Below are positions 37,069 to 45,581 of a stretch of 64,000 nt of DNA, piece after piece (the stretch's first letter is position 1; each line of letters begins with the position of its first letter). Source of the stretch: Pseudoclavibacter caeni. GTDB taxonomy: Bacteria > Actinomycetota > Actinomycetes > Actinomycetales > Microbacteriaceae. The notes beneath the pieces are model-generated. The model saw nothing but the letters and a program-made list of their open reading frames with translations. It ran no database searches and was not told where the DNA came from. The stretch covers positions 310,001 through 374,000 of the forward strand of contig NZ_WBKA01000002.1 in assembly GCF_008831125.1 (NCBI RefSeq), in the 5' to 3' direction. The position numbers and the translations under genes are program-made.

Positions 37069-39636
37069 TCAGCGCGACCCCGCCCCGTCCGGCCCGCCGA
37101 CCGGGCTCCCATCCGGTCCGATCACCGGGATCTCCGTGGTGACCACGGGGATCGACGCCGTCAGCAGCGTCCCGTCCTCGCGGCGCAGCCCGTCGAGATC
37201 CTCGATCTCGGGCTCGCCTGAGATCACCGGCCCCTGCCCGGCGAGCGGCACCCGCACCGGCTCGCCGCGACGCACCGTCCACGCCTCGCCGTGCACGGAG
37301 AACTCCAGCGCGTCGCCCTCCTCCACCTCCGCGGCCAGCGCGTCCGCAGCGAGCGTGAACCGCACCCGGGTGCCGGCGACCGTGAGCGGGAACGACAGCG
37401 CCCGCCACTGCGCGGGCAGTCGCGGGTCGAAGGAGATCCGGCCGCCCGTGTCACGCATCCCGCCGAAACCGGCGACGATCGTGCTCCACACCCCGCCGGC
37501 CGAGGCGACGTGCACCCCGTCGTCGGTGTTGTGGTGCAGATCGCACAGGTCGATGAACAGCGCCGACATGAAGTGGTCGTACGCGAGCTCCTGGTAGCCG
37601 ACCTCGGCGGCCATGATCGCCTGCACGCCGGCCGACAGCGTCGAGTCGCCCGTCGTCAGCGGCTCGTAATACTCGAAGTCCGCGCGCTTGTCCGCCGGGG
37701 TGAACGCCTCGCCGCACAGGTAGAGGGCGAGCACGACGTCCGCCTGCTTGACCACCTGGTAGCGGTAGATGACGAGCGGGTGAAAGTGCAGCAGCAGCGG
37801 CCGCTGCTCCGGCGGCGTGTGCTCGATGTCCCACACGTCCCGGTCGAGGAACTGCTCGTCCTGCGGGTGGATGCCGAAGTGGGCGTTGAAGGGGATCATC
37901 ATCCGATCCGCCATGAGCTCCCAGGTGCGGATCTCCTCGTCGCCGAGGTGCAGCCGCTCGCGCGCGCGCAGCGCGTCATCCGGACGCAGCTGGGCGATCC
38001 GGGCCAGCGCGCCGCAGGCGTAGCGCAGGTTGAACTGCGCCATGACGTTCGTGAACAGGTTGTTGTTCACCACGGTCGTGTACTCGTCCGGCCCCGTCAC
38101 CCCGTGGATGTTGAACCGGCGCTCGCCGTTGACGCCGCGCCAGAAGCCCAGTGACGCCCACATCCGGGCGGTCTCCACGACCACGTCGATCGCCTCGCGG
38201 GCGAGGAACGACCAGTCGTGCGTGGCCGCGACGTACTTTGCGATCGCGTAGGTGATGTCGGCATCGATGTGGTATTGGGCGGTGCCCGCCGCGTAGTACG
38301 CGGAGGACTCCTCGCCGTTGATCGTGCGCCACGGGAACAGCGCCCCCTCGAGGCTGAGCGCCTCGGCCCGACGCCGGGCCTGCGGCAGCATCTGCACCCG
38401 GAACCGCAGGGCGTTGCGGGCGACCTCCGGCGAGGTGTAGGTCAGGAACGGCAGTGCGAACACCTCGGTGTCCCAGAAGTAGTGGCCGCTGTAGCCGCTT
38501 CCGGTCAGGCCCTTCGCGGGCACGCCCCACCCCTCGGCGCGAGCGGAGGCCTGGATGAGCTGGAAGAGGTTCCAGCGCACGGCCTGCTGCACGACCGGCT
38601 GGTCGGGAATGCGCACGTCGCTGCGGGCCCAGAACTCGTCGAGCCACTCCCGCTGCTGCCGGCGCAGGCCGTCGGCCCCGAGCGCGCCGGCGCGGCGCAG
38701 CGTCCGCACGCACCGATCGACGAGCTCCTGCACCGGGTAGCCGCCCGAGGAGTGGTAGGCGACGAGCTTCGTCACGGTCGTCGTCACGCCCTCGCTCGCG
38801 TCGATCTCGAACACGTTGCGGGCCAGGTCGTCAGTGATCGTGCCCGAGACGTGCACCGGGTCGGCCGTCTCGAGCAGATGGTCCGCGGCGACGGCAACGG
38901 TCATGCCCGACTGCGCCACCCGATACCCGAGGATGCTGCGGGTGCCCTCCTGATACCGATACCGGGGCAGGTACACGCGGTGCTGGAACTGCTTGGCCTT
39001 GCGCGGCTCGATCCCCTTGCCGAGGGAGTGCTGACGCACACCGAAGTCGTCCTCGCCGTCCTGCCGGTTCATGATCTGGCACGAGACGGCGATCGGCGCG
39101 CTGCCCCGCAGCATGGTCACCTCGAGACGGAGCAGGGCGACGTGCCGCTGAGCGAAGGACGTCATCCGCTCGCTGCGGATGCGCACGATCTTCGCCGACG
39201 GCGTGCGCCAGACGACCTCGCGGGTGAGAATGCCGGTGCGAAAGTCGAGGCGACGGTGATAGTCGAGGATCTCGGCCTTGTCGGGGATGAACGGCTCATC
39301 GTCGACGTACAGCCGCATGGGCCGCGCGTCGGGGGCGTTGATCATGCTCTGGCCGACCTTCGCGAACCCGAACGCCTCCTCGGCATGCCGGATCTCCCAA
39401 GTCTCGTGCAGGCCGCTGAGATAGGTGCCCTGCTCCCAGCTGGTGCGCCCCTCCTCGTGGTTGCCGCGGAAGCCGATGTACCCGTTCGACACCGTGAAGA
39501 GGGTCTCCACGACGCCGAGATCGCTGGTGTCGAAGCGGTCCTCCCGCAGTCCCCACTCGTCGACGCGGAACCGCGTGCGGTCGATGTCGGTCGGACTCCA
39601 CGGCCGGCCGAGCGCGGTCATCCCGGATGTCGTCAT
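37069..39636 (-). CDS. Glycoside hydrolase family 65 disaccharide phosphorylase
   Basis: An 855-residue protein with the GH65 layout: an N-terminal beta-sandwich (FTVSNGYIGFRGNHEEG), an (alpha/alpha)6 barrel with the general acid Glu in VTGPDEYTTVVNNN (about residue 518), and C-terminal beta domains. Phosphate-loop-like HHNTDDGVHVASAGG is also seen. The family phosphorolyses maltose, trehalose or kojibiose to beta-glucose 1-phosphate and glucose. The next gene is a beta-phosphoglucomutase, which uses that product, so a phosphorylase rather than hydrolase role is likely. Which disaccharide is used cannot be told. Confidence 0.93.
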   Translation of the reverse strand: MTTSGMTALGRPWSPTDIDRTRFRVDEWGLREDRFDTSDLGVVETLFTVSNGYIGFRGNHEEGRTSWEQGTYLSGLHETWEIRHAEEAFGFAKVGQSMINAPDARPMRLYVDDEPFIPDKAEILDYHRRLDFRTGILTREVVWRTPSAKIVRIRSERMTSFAQRHVALLRLEVTMLRGSAPIAVSCQIMNRQDGEDDFGVRQHSLGKGIEPRKAKQFQHRVYLPRYRYQEGTRSILGYRVAQSGMTVAVAADHLLETADPVHVSGTITDDLARNVFEIDASEGVTTTVTKLVAYHSSGGYPVQELVDRCVRTLRRAGALGADGLRRQQREWLDEFWARSDVRIPDQPVVQQAVRWNLFQLIQASARAEGWGVPAKGLTGSGYSGHYFWDTEVFALPFLTYTSPEVARNALRFRVQMLPQARRRAEALSLEGALFPWRTINGEESSAYYAAGTAQYHIDADITYAIAKYVAATHDWSFLAREAIDVVVETARMWASLGFWRGVNGERRFNIHGVTGPDEYTTVVNNNLFTNVMAQFNLRYACGALARIAQLRPDDALRARERLHLGDEEIRTWELMADRMMIPFNAHFGIHPQDEQFLDRDVWDIEHTPPEQRPLLLHFHPLVIYRYQVVKQADVVLALYLCGEAFTPADKRADFEYYEPLTTGDSTLSAGVQAIMAAEVGYQELAYDHFMSALFIDLCDLHHNTDDGVHVASAGGVWSTIVAGFGGMRDTGGRISFDPRLPAQWRALSFPLTVAGTRVRFTLAADALAAEVEEGDALEFSVHGEAWTVRRGEPVRVPLAGQGPVISGEPEIEDLDGLRREDGTLLTASIPVVTTEIPVIGPDGSPVGGPDGAGSR

Positions 39637-39676
39637 CGCGCGTCCTCTCCCGTCTCGCCGGCCCCGGCGGTCTCCG

Positions 39677-40516
39677 TCATCGCCGGCCGGCCCCGGTCGC
39701 CGCCGGCCCGTCCACCGCGGTCACGACGCCCCGGTCAGCCGCCACGCCGGCGTCCTCCGAGACGAGCTCGGCGAGATCCGCGACGACCACGTCGGCACCG
39801 GCATCGAGGAGGGCCTGGTGCCCCGCACCGCGATCGACGCCGACCACACGCCGGAACCCGCCGGCGTGTCCCGCCGCGACGCCGGAGACGGCGTCCTCGA
39901 TGACGGCCGCGCGCCGCGGGGACACGCCGAGCAGACGCGCCGCATGCAGGTACGTGTCCGGGGCAGGCTTGCCGGCGAGACCGGCGGCGGCCGCGGCCAC
40001 CCCGTCGACGACGACAGGCAGCCGGTCGGCGAGACCGGCGACGGCGAGCACGCGACGGGCGTTGCGGGAGCTCGAGACCACCGCGAGGGCGACGCCGCGA
40101 CGCTGGAGCGCGTCGAGCAGACGCACCGACCCCGGGTAGGCGGTCACCCCGTCGCGATCGAGCCCCCGAGTGAACAGCTCGTTCTTCAGGTTGCCGAGCG
40201 CGCACACCGTCCCGAAGCCCGCAGGATCCGCCGGGTCTCCCTCCGGCAGTGTGACGCCGCGCGAGCGCAGCACCGCGGCCACGCCATCATAGCGGGGGCG
40301 GCCGTCCACGTGCTCGCGATAGTCCGCGGCGGTGAATGGCGCGGCGACGCCGAGCCGGACGAACGCGAGGGTGAAGAGCTCCTGCCACGCGCGCTCGTGC
40401 ACGAGCGCCGTCGGGGTGAGCACGCCGTCCAGATCAAGCAGCACGGCGTCGAGACCGGCGAACGTCCGCGCCGGGTCGCGGCCCGGTCGGTCTGCGCTGC
40501 GGGTGATGGTGTCCAC
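39677..40516 (-). CDS. Beta-phosphoglucomutase-like HAD hydrolase
   Basis: A 279-residue HAD-superfamily protein. The nucleophile motif is LDLDGVLTPTALVHERAW, motif II is AVVSSSRNARRVL, the conserved Lys is in AGKPAPDTYLHAARLLGV and the acidic motif IV is VIEDAVSGVAAGHAGGF. This pattern matches beta-phosphoglucomutase, converting beta-glucose 1-phosphate to glucose 6-phosphate. It lies 40 bases before the GH65 gene on the same strand. The GTG at 40516 is chosen because TACAGT lies seven bases upstream, a leaderless start; no better site is seen. Confidence 0.88.
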   Translation of the reverse strand: MDTITRSADRPGRDPARTFAGLDAVLLDLDGVLTPTALVHERAWQELFTLAFVRLGVAAPFTAADYREHVDGRPRYDGVAAVLRSRGVTLPEGDPADPAGFGTVCALGNLKNELFTRGLDRDGVTAYPGSVRLLDALQRRGVALAVVSSSRNARRVLAVAGLADRLPVVVDGVAAAAAGLAGKPAPDTYLHAARLLGVSPRRAAVIEDAVSGVAAGHAGGFRRVVGVDRGAGHQALLDAGADVVVADLAELVSEDAGVAADRGVVTAVDGPAATGAGRR

Positions 40517-40579
40517 GCGTCCCACTGTAACCGGCGCACCGGCGGCGCGCACCGATGGCGCCAGGACGTCCGGACACGA

Positions 40580-40621
40580 CGGAGGGCCACCGCCCCTGGG
40601 ATCCGGGACGACGGCCCTCCG
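40580..40621 (-). terminator. Hairpin terminator after ahpD
   Basis: CGGAGGGCC (40580-40588) pairs perfectly with GGCCCTCCG (40613-40621), loop 24 bases. It lies between the ahpD stop and the promoter of the beta-phosphoglucomutase gene. Confidence 0.6.
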
Positions 40622-40643
40622 ACCGATCATGCGAGGTGACGAA

Positions 40644-41177
40644 TCAGACCTCCACAGCCTCCGCGAGAGTGACGGCCTGGCCGATGCCGCCCATCACCGA
40701 GGCGATGCGGATAGCATCCCACACCTGCTCGCGAGCGATGCCCTCCTGGCGCACGGTCGCCTCGTGGGAGCCGAGGCACTGCTCGCAGCCATTGATGGCG
40801 GAGACCGCCATCGACCACAGCTCGAAGTCGGCCTTCTCGACGCCGCCGGAGCGGCCGATGATGTTCATCCGCAGGCCGGCTCGCATGTCGTCGTAGGCAC
40901 CGTGCAGGAAGTGGCGGGCACGATAGAACACGTTGTTCATGCCCATGATCGTCGCCGCGCCGAGCGCGGCCTGCAGAGCGGTGTCGCTCAGGTGCTCGCG
41001 CGCCTCGGCGACGACCTCGACGATGACCGACTCGACCCGGGTGGCCGCCGCGGTGGCGACAAGCGTGCCCCACAGCTGCTGCTCGGTCAGTTGGCTGTCA
41101 CGGACGAGCGTGCCGATCGTCAGCTTGAGGTCCTTGGCGTACTCCGGGAGCCCGTTCTTCAGGTTCTCGATGCTCAT
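40644..41177 (-). CDS. ahpD: Alkylhydroperoxidase AhpD
   Basis: A 177-residue helical protein with the redox motif INGCEQCLGSHE (Cys131, Cys134, His138), as in Mycobacterium tuberculosis AhpD. It reduces AhpC, receiving electrons through lipoamide-linked proteins in mycobacteria. Its ATG overlaps the ahpC stop by four bases (ATGA), so the two are made together. No AhpF is nearby, which fits the AhpC-AhpD type of system. Confidence 0.96.
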   Translation of the reverse strand: MSIENLKNGLPEYAKDLKLTIGTLVRDSQLTEQQLWGTLVATAAATRVESVIVEVVAEAREHLSDTALQAALGAATIMGMNNVFYRARHFLHGAYDDMRAGLRMNIIGRSGGVEKADFELWSMAVSAINGCEQCLGSHEATVRQEGIAREQVWDAIRIASVMGGIGQAVTLAEAVEV

Positions 41178-41758
41178 GCGTGCTGCAGCTCCGCGAATGC
41201 GTCGATGGTGGCCGCGCCCTTCTTCCAGTTGCAGGCGCACAGCTCGTCCGACTGCAGAGCGTCGAGCTGGCGCAGCACCTCGTCGGTGTTGCGGCCGACC
41301 GAGCCGGCGTCGACGGACACGAACTGGATCGTGTTGTTCGGGTCGATGATGAACGTCGCGCGGTCGGCGACGCCCTCGTTGTTGAGCACGCCGCACGCGG
41401 TCACGAGCTCGCGCTTCACGTCGCTGGCGAGCACGATGGGCAGGTCACGCAGCTCCTCGTGCGAGCGCCGCCACGCGTAGGTCGCATACTCGTTGTCGAC
41501 CGAGGCGCCGAAGATCTCACAGTCGCGGTCGGCGAAGTCGCCGGCCAGCTTGCCGAAGGCGGCGATCTCGGTGGGGCACACGAAGGTGAAGTCCTTCGGC
41601 CAGAAGAAGACGACGCGCCACTTGCCCGCCTGCTCCTTCGACGAGACGGTGGTGAAGTAGTCCTCCGGCTTGGACGCCTCGACCTGGGTCAGGTCGCCCG
41701 GCACCACGCCGGTCAGTTCGTACTCGGGGAACTGGTCGCCGATCGTCAGCACAGCCAT
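41174..41758 (-). CDS. ahpC: Alkyl hydroperoxide reductase AhpC (peroxiredoxin)
   Basis: A 194-residue peroxiredoxin. The peroxidatic Cys61 is in FTFVCPTEIAAF and the resolving pair Cys174 and Cys176 in DELCACNWKKG, the three-cysteine arrangement of the mycobacterial enzyme. It reduces peroxides and peroxynitrite in the cytoplasm. The ATG at 41758 is preceded by GGAAGG; an in-frame ATG at 41779 is upstream of that site. The promoter is clear, with a leader of about 90 bases. Confidence 0.96.
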   Translation of the reverse strand: MAVLTIGDQFPEYELTGVVPGDLTQVEASKPEDYFTTVSSKEQAGKWRVVFFWPKDFTFVCPTEIAAFGKLAGDFADRDCEIFGASVDNEYATYAWRRSHEELRDLPIVLASDVKRELVTACGVLNNEGVADRATFIIDPNNTIQFVSVDAGSVGRNTDEVLRQLDALQSDELCACNWKKGAATIDAFAELQHA

Positions 41759-41852
41759 TTCGTGTCTTCCTTCCGTCACGGATCACGCCACGCGGGGTGC
41801 GCGGCGCGGGGAGGGGCGACGACTACCAGCCGCCGCTCTTTTGCCTGACTCA

Positions 41853-41881
41853 AATATACGTCGCCGCGGGGCGTTCCTCAA
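41853..41881 (-). promoter_or_regulatory. Promoter of ahpC-ahpD
   Basis: TTGAGG (complement of 41876-41881) and TATATT (complement of 41853-41858) are spaced by 17 bases, a good housekeeping promoter. No clear OxyR-type dyad is evident. Confidence 0.68.
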
Positions 41882-41957
41882 GCGACGCGTGTGAACATCA
41901 GATGACAAGACGCGGGCGGCCTCGCACGGCTGTCCGCGGGCGACCTCACCTCGCACG

Positions 41958-44720
41958 TCACCGGGCGACCTCGCGCAGCGCCGTCACCCAGACCACCGCC
42001 TCGCCGGCCTCGTCCCCCGCGTCGAGGTCCACCACCGCCACGAACTCCCAGTCCTGCTCGTGGTCGGCGTCGTCGATGCGCTGCCGTGCTGTCCACCACC
42101 GCACCGGCAGCTGGTCCGGGGAGGCGACCCCGGCGTCCGCCGCCCCGGCCGCGTCGCGGGTCGGCTCGCGGTCGATCGTCACGAGCCGCGGGGCGCGGGC
42201 CGCCGCGTCGAACCCGATCGCCTCATGCTCGGCGAGCAGCCGGTCGAGCGCCGCCCGCCATGCCTCGGCGTCCATCGCCCCGACGTCGACGTGGTCGGCG
42301 TCGAGGGCAGCCAGCTCGTCGACGCGGCCGAACGCGGCCAGCTGGACGCGACGGAACAGCTCGTTGCGCACGAGCACGGTCAGCCCGCGCACGTCGTCGC
42401 TGAGCCGGGGCGGCCCGGCGACGGCGACCTCGCCCGGCCGCACGCCGCGACCGGCGGTGTCGTCCTCGTCCGGGTGCGCGAGCGCCTCCCACTCGTCGAG
42501 CAGGCTGGAGTCGACCTGACGGACGAGCACGCCGAGCCACTCGATGATCGAGCGCAGCGCCTCGTCCTTGTGCTCGTCGGGCACCGTGTGCGCGAGCGCC
42601 CGGTACGCATCCGTCAGATAGCGCAGCACGACGCCCTCGCTGCGCTGCAGGTCGTAGAACGAGATCATGTCGCGGAAGTCCATCGCCCGCTCGAACATGT
42701 CGCGCACCACCGACTTCGGGCGCAGCCGCTCGTCCGCGGCCCACGGCACGTCCTCCAGATACCGGTCAAAGGCGGCCTCGAGCAGCTCGGCCAGCGGCTT
42801 CGGCCACTCGATCGCCTCGACGATCTCCATCCGCTCGTCGTATTCGACGCCCTCGGCCTTCAGCTCGGCGATCGCCTCGCCGCGGGCCTTCCGCTGCTGG
42901 GCGACGAGCACCACGCGCGGATCCTCCAACGTCGCCTCGATGACCGACACGACGTCCAGGGCGTATGTCTCGCTCTCCGGGTCGAGCAGCTCGATCGCCG
43001 CCAGCGCGAACGGCGAGAGCGGCTGGTCGAGCGCGATGCGCTCCCCCACTCCCTCCGCCAGGCGGATGACGACCCGGCCGTCCGGGAACCGATGCTGCTC
43101 GACGACGCCGGCCGCCCGGAGCGTCCGGTACAGCTGGATGGCCCGGCGGGCGAGCGCGAACCGCTCGGCCCGGGGCTCGTCGCTGTCGCGGATGAGCCCG
43201 CGCACCCGCCCGAACACGTCGCCACCGTGGGCGATCGCGTTGAGCAGGATGCCGTGCGTGATGCGCATGCGCGAGCGCAGCGGCTCGGGCTCGGCGTGCA
43301 CGAGCCGCTCGAAGCTCGGCTCGCCCCAAGAGACCTGGCCCGCGGGCGCCTTCTTGCGCACCGCCTTGCGCAGCCGCTTCGGGTCGCCGGCGTACTTGCG
43401 CGCGAGCCGGGCGTTCTCGATCTCATGCTCGGGCGCCTGGACGACCACGTCGCCCTCGGTGTCGAAGCCGGCGCGGCCGGCGCGACCGGCGATCTGGTGG
43501 AACTCCCGGGCGGTCAGGTGCCGCTGCCGAGTGCCGTCGAACTTCGTCAGCCCCGTGAGCAGCACCGTGTGGATGGGCACGTTGATGCCCACCCCGAGCG
43601 TGTCGGTGCCGCAGATGATCGCCAGCAGCCCCTGCTGGGCGAGCTGCTCGACGAGCCGGCGGTACCGGGGCAGCATCCCTGCGTGGTGCACGCCGATGCC
43701 CGCGCGCACGAGGCGGGAGAGCGTGCGGCCGAAGCCGGTCGTGAACCGGAAGTCGCCGAGCGCCTCGCGGATGCGGTCCCGCCGCTCCCGGGGCACCAGT
43801 CCGGCGCCGACGAGTCCCTGCGCCGTCTCCACGGCCTGGGCCTGGACGAAGTGCACGATGTAGATCGGCTCGCGGTGCGCGTGGACGAGCTCGGTGACCT
43901 CCTCGACGAGCGGGGTGCGCGAGTACTCGTAGTGCAGTGGCACCGGACGCTCGGCGTCGTCGACCAGGGCGACCTCGCGCTCGGTGCGCCGGGCCAGGCG
44001 CTCCCGCAGCCCCGAGACGTCGCCGAGGGTCGCGGACATGAGCAGGAACCGGCTGTCGCGCAGCAGGAGCAGCGGCATCTGCCACGCCCACCCGCGCTCG
44101 GGGTCGCCGTAGTAGTGGAACTCGTCCATCACGACCGTGTCGAGTCCCGCCCGGTCGCCGTCGCGCAGTGCCTGATTGGCGACGATCTCGGCCGTGCAGC
44201 AGATGACGTCCGCTTCGGCGTTGACCGCGCTGTCGCCGGTGACCATGCCGACCCGCTCGGGGCCGAACACGTCGATCAGGGCGAAGAACTTCTCACTGGC
44301 GAGGGCCTTGATCGGCGCGGTGTACGCGGCGCGGCCTCCGCGCCAGAGCGCCAGGAAGATCGCACCGACGGCCACGAGCGACTTGCCCGAGCCGGTCGGG
44401 GTGGCGAGGATCACGTGCGACCCGCCGGCGAGCTCGAGCACGGCCTCCTGCTGGTGCTCGTACGGCTCGATCCCCCGCTCGGCGACCCAGGCGAAGAACG
44501 CCTCGTACGCGGCGTCCATGTCGTCCCGGTCGCGGTCGGGGTCGAGCCGCGCGGCGAGCGACGGGACACCATGGGCGGCCGGGGCGAGGCCGGCGTCACG
44601 GGGTGCATCCTGTTGTGAACCCGCGCTGGCGTTCACCGCGCGCTCGGCTTCCGAGGCGAGCTCCGTCGTCCCCGCATGCGCAGGCGCAGAGCCCGCGGCC
44701 ATGTCGTCTGCGCCTGTCAT
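41958..44720 (-). CDS. Ski2-like DEAD/DEAH-box helicase with DUF3516 domain
   Basis: A 920-residue superfamily 2 helicase. Walker A is ATPTGSGKSLVAVGAI, the DExH box is VVMDEFHYYGDPERG, motif III is LLMSATLGDVSGL and motif VI is HQIAGRAGRAGFDTEGDV. A long C-terminal part with the actinobacterial DUF3516 follows. It resembles Mtr4/Ski2 RNA helicases, so RNA unwinding or turnover is likely but unproven in bacteria. The first 40 residues are low complexity. The ATG at 44720 overlaps the stop of a seven-codon leader frame, with GAGGA upstream inside that frame. Confidence 0.92.
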   Translation of the reverse strand: MTGADDMAAGSAPAHAGTTELASEAERAVNASAGSQQDAPRDAGLAPAAHGVPSLAARLDPDRDRDDMDAAYEAFFAWVAERGIEPYEHQQEAVLELAGGSHVILATPTGSGKSLVAVGAIFLALWRGGRAAYTAPIKALASEKFFALIDVFGPERVGMVTGDSAVNAEADVICCTAEIVANQALRDGDRAGLDTVVMDEFHYYGDPERGWAWQMPLLLLRDSRFLLMSATLGDVSGLRERLARRTEREVALVDDAERPVPLHYEYSRTPLVEEVTELVHAHREPIYIVHFVQAQAVETAQGLVGAGLVPRERRDRIREALGDFRFTTGFGRTLSRLVRAGIGVHHAGMLPRYRRLVEQLAQQGLLAIICGTDTLGVGINVPIHTVLLTGLTKFDGTRQRHLTAREFHQIAGRAGRAGFDTEGDVVVQAPEHEIENARLARKYAGDPKRLRKAVRKKAPAGQVSWGEPSFERLVHAEPEPLRSRMRITHGILLNAIAHGGDVFGRVRGLIRDSDEPRAERFALARRAIQLYRTLRAAGVVEQHRFPDGRVVIRLAEGVGERIALDQPLSPFALAAIELLDPESETYALDVVSVIEATLEDPRVVLVAQQRKARGEAIAELKAEGVEYDERMEIVEAIEWPKPLAELLEAAFDRYLEDVPWAADERLRPKSVVRDMFERAMDFRDMISFYDLQRSEGVVLRYLTDAYRALAHTVPDEHKDEALRSIIEWLGVLVRQVDSSLLDEWEALAHPDEDDTAGRGVRPGEVAVAGPPRLSDDVRGLTVLVRNELFRRVQLAAFGRVDELAALDADHVDVGAMDAEAWRAALDRLLAEHEAIGFDAAARAPRLVTIDREPTRDAAGAADAGVASPDQLPVRWWTARQRIDDADHEQDWEFVAVVDLDAGDEAGEAVVWVTALREVAR

Positions 44721-44740
44721 CGCCGCCGTCCTCGTGTCAT
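44717..44740 (-). CDS. Putative leaderless leader peptide MTRGRRR upstream of the helicase
   Basis: The minus strand reads ATG ACA CGA GGA CGG CGG CGA TGA. Its ATG lies seven bases after a -10-like TAGACT (complement of 44748-44753), so it would be the first codon of a leaderless message. Its TGA overlaps the helicase ATG (ATGA), the classic layout for translational coupling. Four of seven codons are Arg, including two CGA, usually rare. It is too short for protein homology to help; the support is positional only. Confidence 0.45.
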   Translation of the reverse strand: MTRGRRR

Positions 44741-44747
44741 CCCCGCC

Positions 44748-44753
44748 AGTCTA
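44748..44753 (-). promoter_or_regulatory. -10 hexamer TAGACT of the helicase transcript
   Basis: TAGACT lies seven bases before the leader-frame ATG at 44740 and 27 bases before the helicase ATG. Confidence 0.5.
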
Positions 44754-44814
44754 GAGGTCACCGCCGATGTCTCGAGTCCGCGCCGTTCCCGAGACGGTGG
44801 GGGCCGCCAGGCCG

Positions 44815-44934
44815 CCCATCGAGATCGTGGGAACGCGCAGCACCCTCACGGAGAGACGTGCAGCGCCCCATCGAGATCGCAGCGATGCACAAGCACCACC
44901 CATCGACATCGCCCGAATGCACAAGCGCCCCACC
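44815..44934. repeat. Imperfect 32-base tandem repeats between helicase and Nudix genes
   Basis: CCCATCGAGATCG occurs at 44815 and 44867, CCCATCGACATCG at 44899 and a weaker CCCACC at 44929. ATGCACAAGC follows the second and third copies at 44885 and 44917. The clean unit is 32 bases, about three helical turns. The 260-base gap otherwise holds only the two divergent promoters. Confidence 0.6.
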
Positions 44935-44968
44935 GTGCACTCCCGCCGCGATGCCGCCCGCCCCCGGC

Positions 44969-44974
44969 TAGACT
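44969..44974 (+). promoter_or_regulatory. -10 hexamer TAGACT of a leaderless promoter (Nudix gene)
   Basis: TAGACT ends six bases before the ATG at 44981; no Shine-Dalgarno site. Confidence 0.5.
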
Positions 44975-44980
44975 GCCCGC

Positions 44981-45490
44981 ATGAGCGACGACAGCCAGTA
45001 CCTCACGCCCGCACCCGAGGGATACGCCGTCCACGACCCCGGCGACGCCTGGGTCGAGGGGCCTGACGGCCGCCGCTTCTGGGGCCGGTTCGGTGCCGCG
45101 GGGCTGCTCGCCCATGACACCGAGCGCGGCGTGCTGCTGCAGCACCGCGTCGAGTGGAGTCATTTCGGCGGCACCTGGGGCATCCCCGGCGGCGCGCGGA
45201 AGCAGGGTGAGGCGGCCGTGGCCGCGGCCCTGCGCGAGGCGCACGAGGAAGCCGGCGTGCCCGAGGACGCGGTGGCGGTGATGGCCGAGCACGTCGCCGA
45301 CCTCGGCTTCTGGTCATACGTGACCGTGCTCGCCAGAGTGGTTCACCCCTTCGAGGCCGTGCGCACCGACGCCGAGAGCGTCGAGATCGCCTGGGTGCCC
45401 CTCGACGCCGTCGATCGGCTCGATCTGCACCCCGGGTTCGCGAAGGCCTGGCCGGGCCTGCACCGCTCCCTGCTCGAGCATCAGATCTGA
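44981..45490 (+). CDS. Nudix hydrolase
   Basis: A 169-residue protein with a complete Nudix box, GGARKQGEAAVAAALREAHEEAGV (read in two parts: GGARKQGE and REAHEEAGV), at about residues 69-92. It hydrolyses a nucleoside diphosphate linked to another moiety. A WGIPGG stretch precedes the box, as in MutT/ADP-sugar pyrophosphatase groups. The start is leaderless by pattern. The substrate is not predictable, and its convergent neighbour murI gives no hint. Confidence 0.88.
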   Translation: MSDDSQYLTPAPEGYAVHDPGDAWVEGPDGRRFWGRFGAAGLLAHDTERGVLLQHRVEWSHFGGTWGIPGGARKQGEAAVAAALREAHEEAGVPEDAVAVMAEHVADLGFWSYVTVLARVVHPFEAVRTDAESVEIAWVPLDAVDRLDLHPGFAKAWPGLHRSLLEHQI

Positions 45491-45581
45491 GGTTCGATCG
45501 CCTGGCCCGTCCTCTCCCCGAGCCACGGACGCACGGCCACCCCTCCGGCGCACGGACGCCCGCCCCAGCGACCTGCCCGAC

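Noticed and set aside
42060-44618. An 852-codon open frame on the plus strand opposite the helicase gene
   Set aside because: It is the antisense shadow of a clear helicase. The translation is rich in Arg, Gly, His and Glu with no family motif; long antisense frames are normal at this GC content.
44815-44934. Possible CRISPR array
   Set aside because: The units are imperfect tandem repeats without unique spacers of constant length, and no cas genes are present.
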